Source: Candidatus Zixiibacteriota bacterium
Lineage (GTDB): Bacteria; Zixibacteria; MSB-5A5; GN15; FEB-12
DNA length: 9,611 nt
Assembly: GCA_022570975.1 (NCBI GenBank)
Contig: JACZYS010000057.1
Coordinates: forward strand, 1-9,611
Direction: 5' to 3'
Part shown: piece after piece, positions 7,404 through 9,611 of the stretch
How the letters are laid out: every line of letters starts with the position of its first letter
Numbering within the stretch: the first letter of the stretch is position 1
Notes under the pieces: generated by a model
What the model was told of the DNA's origin: nothing
Databases searched by the model: none
Seen by the model: only the letters and a program-made list of their open reading frames with translations
Made by a program: the position numbers and the translations under genes

Positions 7404-8309
7404 ATGAGTTCAGACAAAGCAGCGAAAAAAATTATGATGATAACAATTCTGCTTATTACTTTTGGCATGAATATCTCCGCCATTGAGTTAAAACCAAGCA
7501 AGTTAAATTTTGAATATGAAAGACTGAAGTTTGATAATAATCGGTTGATGCTTACAGATAATTTTGGCGATGCTGCCAGAAAACTTTCTGCGGACAAAAG
7601 CATGAACAAAAACTTTTACACAAAAAAATCACCGACAAAAGCGTTTCTCATGTCTCTGGTTGTTCCCGGACTGGGACAGTATTATATTGGCGACAAGAAA
7701 AAAGCGATAGTTTATGCCGGCGCTGATTTGGTAAGCTGGCTGCTCTATTTTAAATGGGACGGACAGGGAAATAAGCTGACTGACCAGTATGAAACCTTCA
7801 GCCAAGCTCACTGGTCAAGAAGTGCATATATTGATTATCTATGGTTTGCAGAGGGTGACAGTTCAGACTATAACATCAACAAGAAAATATTCACCCACCA
7901 TCTACCTTCAACAAACACCCAGCAGTATTATGAGATGACCGGAAAGTATGACCAGTTTGCCTGGGGATGGGACGATGCCAGTTTGTATGGAGCCGGGTTA
8001 TACGAGCATATTGCAAACAATGATACAAATATATCGGTTGCAGATTCAGTTCCTTATTCTGCCAATAGATTTATTTATGAGAATATGCGACTCAAGGCCA
8101 ACAATAAATATGATTATGCCCGGAAAATGCTGATGATCAGCGTCTTCAACCGTGTTATTAGTTCAGTAGCGGCTTTTATTGTGACCAAGAACAAAAATGA
8201 ACGTGCCAATTCTCCTGACTCAGAGTTCTCCTTTAATTTGAAAGCAGATTTAAAATCTGTTTACAGCAAATATGACACTCCACATTTAAAACTCAGGTAT
8301 TTGTTTTGA
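7404..8309 (+). CDS. PGLG-motif (DUF5683-like) envelope protein, copy 1
   Basis: This is an uncharacterised 301-residue protein. It begins with a signal peptide or membrane anchor (about 9-26, IMMITILLITFGMNISA), and the predicted mature end is AIELKP. After a charged stretch it has the family core at 75-117: KSPTKAFLMSLVVPGLGQYY, then IGDKKKAIVYAGADLVSWLLYF. This resembles DUF5683 and related 'S-x-x-x-P-G-L-G-Q-x-Y' proteins, in which the motif sits in short membrane hairpins. A C-terminal segment (242-266, MLMISVFNRVISSVAAFIV followed by TKNKNER) could be another membrane helix. The middle (120-235) is rich in Tyr, Asp, Asn and Trp and has no recognised motif. The gene starts 12 bases after the protease, and a diverged second copy follows directly. 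No enzymatic function can be assigned; envelope location is inferred from hydrophobicity. Confidence 0.72.
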   Translation: MSSDKAAKKIMMITILLITFGMNISAIELKPSKLNFEYERLKFDNNRLMLTDNFGDAARKLSADKSMNKNFYTKKSPTKAFLMSLVVPGLGQYYIGDKKKAIVYAGADLVSWLLYFKWDGQGNKLTDQYETFSQAHWSRSAYIDYLWFAEGDSSDYNINKKIFTHHLPSTNTQQYYEMTGKYDQFAWGWDDASLYGAGLYEHIANNDTNISVADSVPYSANRFIYENMRLKANNKYDYARKMLMISVFNRVISSVAAFIVTKNKNERANSPDSEFSFNLKADLKSVYSKYDTPHLKLRYLF

Positions 8310-8311
8310 TT

Positions 8312-9076
8312 ATGAAAGCAGTCTCATACATCATAGTAATTGTCTTTGCCATAGCCAATCAGTTGAATGCAATTGATCTGAAACCAGCACCTATTAGCTC
8401 ACAATTTGCTGACAATAAATATCTTTTGAATTCCGATGAATTTGATGAAGAAAAGAACGAGGATAAATCAAAAAAGAAAAAATCAGTTTCGGCTTTAAAA
8501 GCAGGACTTTTTTCTGCTGTTTTACCCGGCCTGGGTGAGTATTATGTGGGGGACAAAAATAAAGCCAGATACTATTTTAGCGTTGAGGCCGTCAGCTGGT
8601 TAGGATATATTGCCTTTAAGACGTACAGCAATATGAAAAAGGATGACCTCATAAATTTTGCGGCTTCAAATGCCGGTGCAAGTCTGGAAGGTAAAAATGA
8701 TAACTTTCTGGATATGGTTGGATTTTATGTGAGTATTGATGATTATAACAGTTTTGGCCGTGTCTTTGACACTGATCGACCGTATTTTGAAGACAACACA
8801 CAGAATCATTGGCGCTGGCAGTCTTTTTCTGACCAGTCAGCTTATCGTAGTTTGAAAAACAGAAGTCGGGAAGCCAAGAGGAAATCTGAATTTATGATTG
8901 GTCTGATAGTTCTTAATAGAATTGTATCGGTAATTGATGCCATCCGTTCGTCAAAGGATGCTAACAGGACTATTGATGAATTTCAGTCAAAAAAAGAAGA
9001 TAATAATTACAAATTCACCATTGACCCTTTCAACAGCAAGCAACAGCTAACTTTTACCATCCTCACCGATTTATGA
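8312..9076 (+). CDS. PGLG-motif (DUF5683-like) envelope protein, copy 2
   Basis: This is a 254-residue diverged paralogue of the preceding protein. A signal peptide (1-20, ending QLNA) is followed by IDLKP, the same position and nearly the same sequence as AIELKP in copy 1. A Lys/Glu/Asp-rich stretch (43-57) leads into the core at 58-102 (VSALKAGLFSAVLPGLGEYY, then VGDKNKARYYFSVEAVSWLGYI). A C-terminal helix (195-212, MIGLIVLNRIVSVIDAIR) is followed by SSKDANR, matching FNRVISSVAAF/TKNKNER in copy 1. Gln of PGLGQ is Glu here. The start is ambiguous: ATG at 8312 lies two bases after the upstream stop, while TTG at 8306 overlaps that stop and is better spaced from an AGG at 8294-8296. Either way translation is probably coupled. 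The function is unknown. Confidence 0.7.
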   Translation: MKAVSYIIVIVFAIANQLNAIDLKPAPISSQFADNKYLLNSDEFDEEKNEDKSKKKKSVSALKAGLFSAVLPGLGEYYVGDKNKARYYFSVEAVSWLGYIAFKTYSNMKKDDLINFAASNAGASLEGKNDNFLDMVGFYVSIDDYNSFGRVFDTDRPYFEDNTQNHWRWQSFSDQSAYRSLKNRSREAKRKSEFMIGLIVLNRIVSVIDAIRSSKDANRTIDEFQSKKEDNNYKFTIDPFNSKQQLTFTILTDL

Positions 9077-9611
9077 AGAGCATAAAAAAATATCAAAGTT
9101 TTTGTCTTATACTTTTTCTCATCTCTTTAACCGTCTCCTGTTTTAAATCTTACAAGAAAGACAATTTCTACCTGAGAGAACATTCCTCAACTCCGGTTGC
9201 TCTCATAGTGGTTGCTGAAATTAATTCTCAAAATAGTGCCATCAAATTCAGTCGTCCCGTAGGAATAGCCATCGACATGGATGACAACATATATATATCT
9301 GATTATGGCAATGACCGAATTGTAAAATTCAATAAAGAGCTGAAATTCCAAAGAGAAGTTGGCGGGGGAGGGAGGCAAGCTGGTCTTTTGCTCGGGCCTA
9401 CATTTTTGACATTAGATAATGACCTCAATCTTTATGTATCCGAAGGCGGCAACCAGAGAATCTCCCGCTTTGATTCCCATTTGAATTTCGTGGATTTTAT
9501 AGATTTGCTGGGGTTTGAAGAATCACTGGATTACGGAACTCCATCAGGAGTCGCAATTGGAGACTACGGAGAAACATGGATAACCGACAAAGAAAGAAAC
9601 AGAATTGTAGT
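9073..9611 (+). CDS. NHL-repeat lipoprotein (C-terminus beyond the window)
   Basis: An open frame starts at ATG 9073, overlapping the upstream stop by four bases (ATGA), and is still open after 179 codons at the window edge. It has no Shine-Dalgarno sequence, so translation probably depends on coupling. A lipoprotein signal peptide (1-22) ends LTVSC with the predicted lipidated Cys at 23; Thr rather than Leu at -3 makes it an imperfect lipobox. Three NHL-type blades are visible: RPVGIAIDMDDNIYISDYGN followed by DRIVKFN (61-87), LGPTFLTLDNDLNLYVSEGG followed by NQRISRFD (107-134) and TPSGVAIGDYGETWITDKER followed by NRIV (156-179). NHL repeats usually form six-bladed propellers, so roughly half of one may be present. 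It is probably a membrane-anchored periplasmic or surface binding protein. The ligand cannot be judged. Confidence 0.82.
   Translation, partial: MKSIKKYQSFCLILFLISLTVSCFKSYKKDNFYLREHSSTPVALIVVAEINSQNSAIKFSRPVGIAIDMDDNIYISDYGNDRIVKFNKELKFQREVGGGGRQAGLLLGPTFLTLDNDLNLYVSEGGNQRISRFDSHLNFVDFIDLLGFEESLDYGTPSGVAIGDYGETWITDKERNRIV

Noticed and set aside
7316..7609. Minus-strand open frame across the protease/PGLG junction
   Set aside because: It runs antisense to two supported genes and over their ribosome binding site. Its composition reflects the complement of coding sequence.
9286..9300. Short alternating AT tract (catatatatatct)
   Set aside because: It encodes the NIYIS strand of an NHL blade and is too short to be a meaningful repeat or promoter.
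9187..9378. Minus-strand open frame near the right end
   Set aside because: It is antisense to the NHL lipoprotein, whose repeats and signal peptide make the + strand frame the real one.
1..9611. CRISPR arrays, tRNA/rRNA genes, insertion sequences, internal terminators
   Set aside because: Coding sequence is essentially continuous with gaps of at most 23 bases. No repeat-spacer pattern, cloverleaf, inverted-repeat-bounded transposase or GC hairpin followed by a T run was seen.

Overview
The window is a single-strand gene cluster. Six genes all run on the + strand with gaps of 2 to 23 bases or 4-base overlaps, so it reads as the interior of one operon. No promoter, terminator, RNA gene, mobile element or CRISPR array is visible. 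Both ends are cut: the first gene is the C-terminal part of a protein that should begin upstream, and the last runs off the right edge. The protein set (PorU-like and PorV-like secretion proteins, FlgD-like 'YPNP' C-terminal domains, an M6 peptidase with FG-GAP-like repeats, PGLG-motif membrane proteins) suggests an uncultured lineage of the FCB group, such as Zixibacteria, Marinimicrobia, Calditrichota or a similar candidate phylum. The exact phylum cannot be fixed from the sequence alone.

Layout: (1) 15-1070, C-terminal region of a PorU-like type IX secretion (T9SS) sortase, with an in-frame TAG directly before its first Met. (2) 1087-3927, a PorV/PorQ-family outer-membrane barrel protein whose barrel is split by about 610 extra residues. 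These hold seven propeller-type motifs, a LysM-like domain, an EF-hand-like loop and a Thr/Glu-rich linker. (3) 3951-7391, a secreted M6-family zinc metalloprotease with FG-GAP-like repeats and a C-terminal FlgD-like/T9SS sorting-type domain, starting with TTG. (4, 5) 7404-8309 and 8312-9076, two tandem diverged copies of a PGLG-motif (DUF5683-like) envelope protein. (6) 9073-9611, the start of an NHL-repeat lipoprotein, incomplete at the window end.

Working model (inference): genes 1 and 2 supply the surface-attachment arm of a type IX secretion system, in which PorV shuttles cargo to the PorU sortase. Gene 3 looks like its cargo, because it has a signal peptide and a sorting-type C-terminal domain. 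Genes 4 to 6 are envelope proteins of unknown role made from the same transcript. The most unusual item is the PorV-like protein: a probable complete seven-bladed propeller with a LysM module lies between the N-terminal hatch and the rest of the barrel. This would give the shuttle a large, probably periplasmic, peptidoglycan-binding or sensing module.
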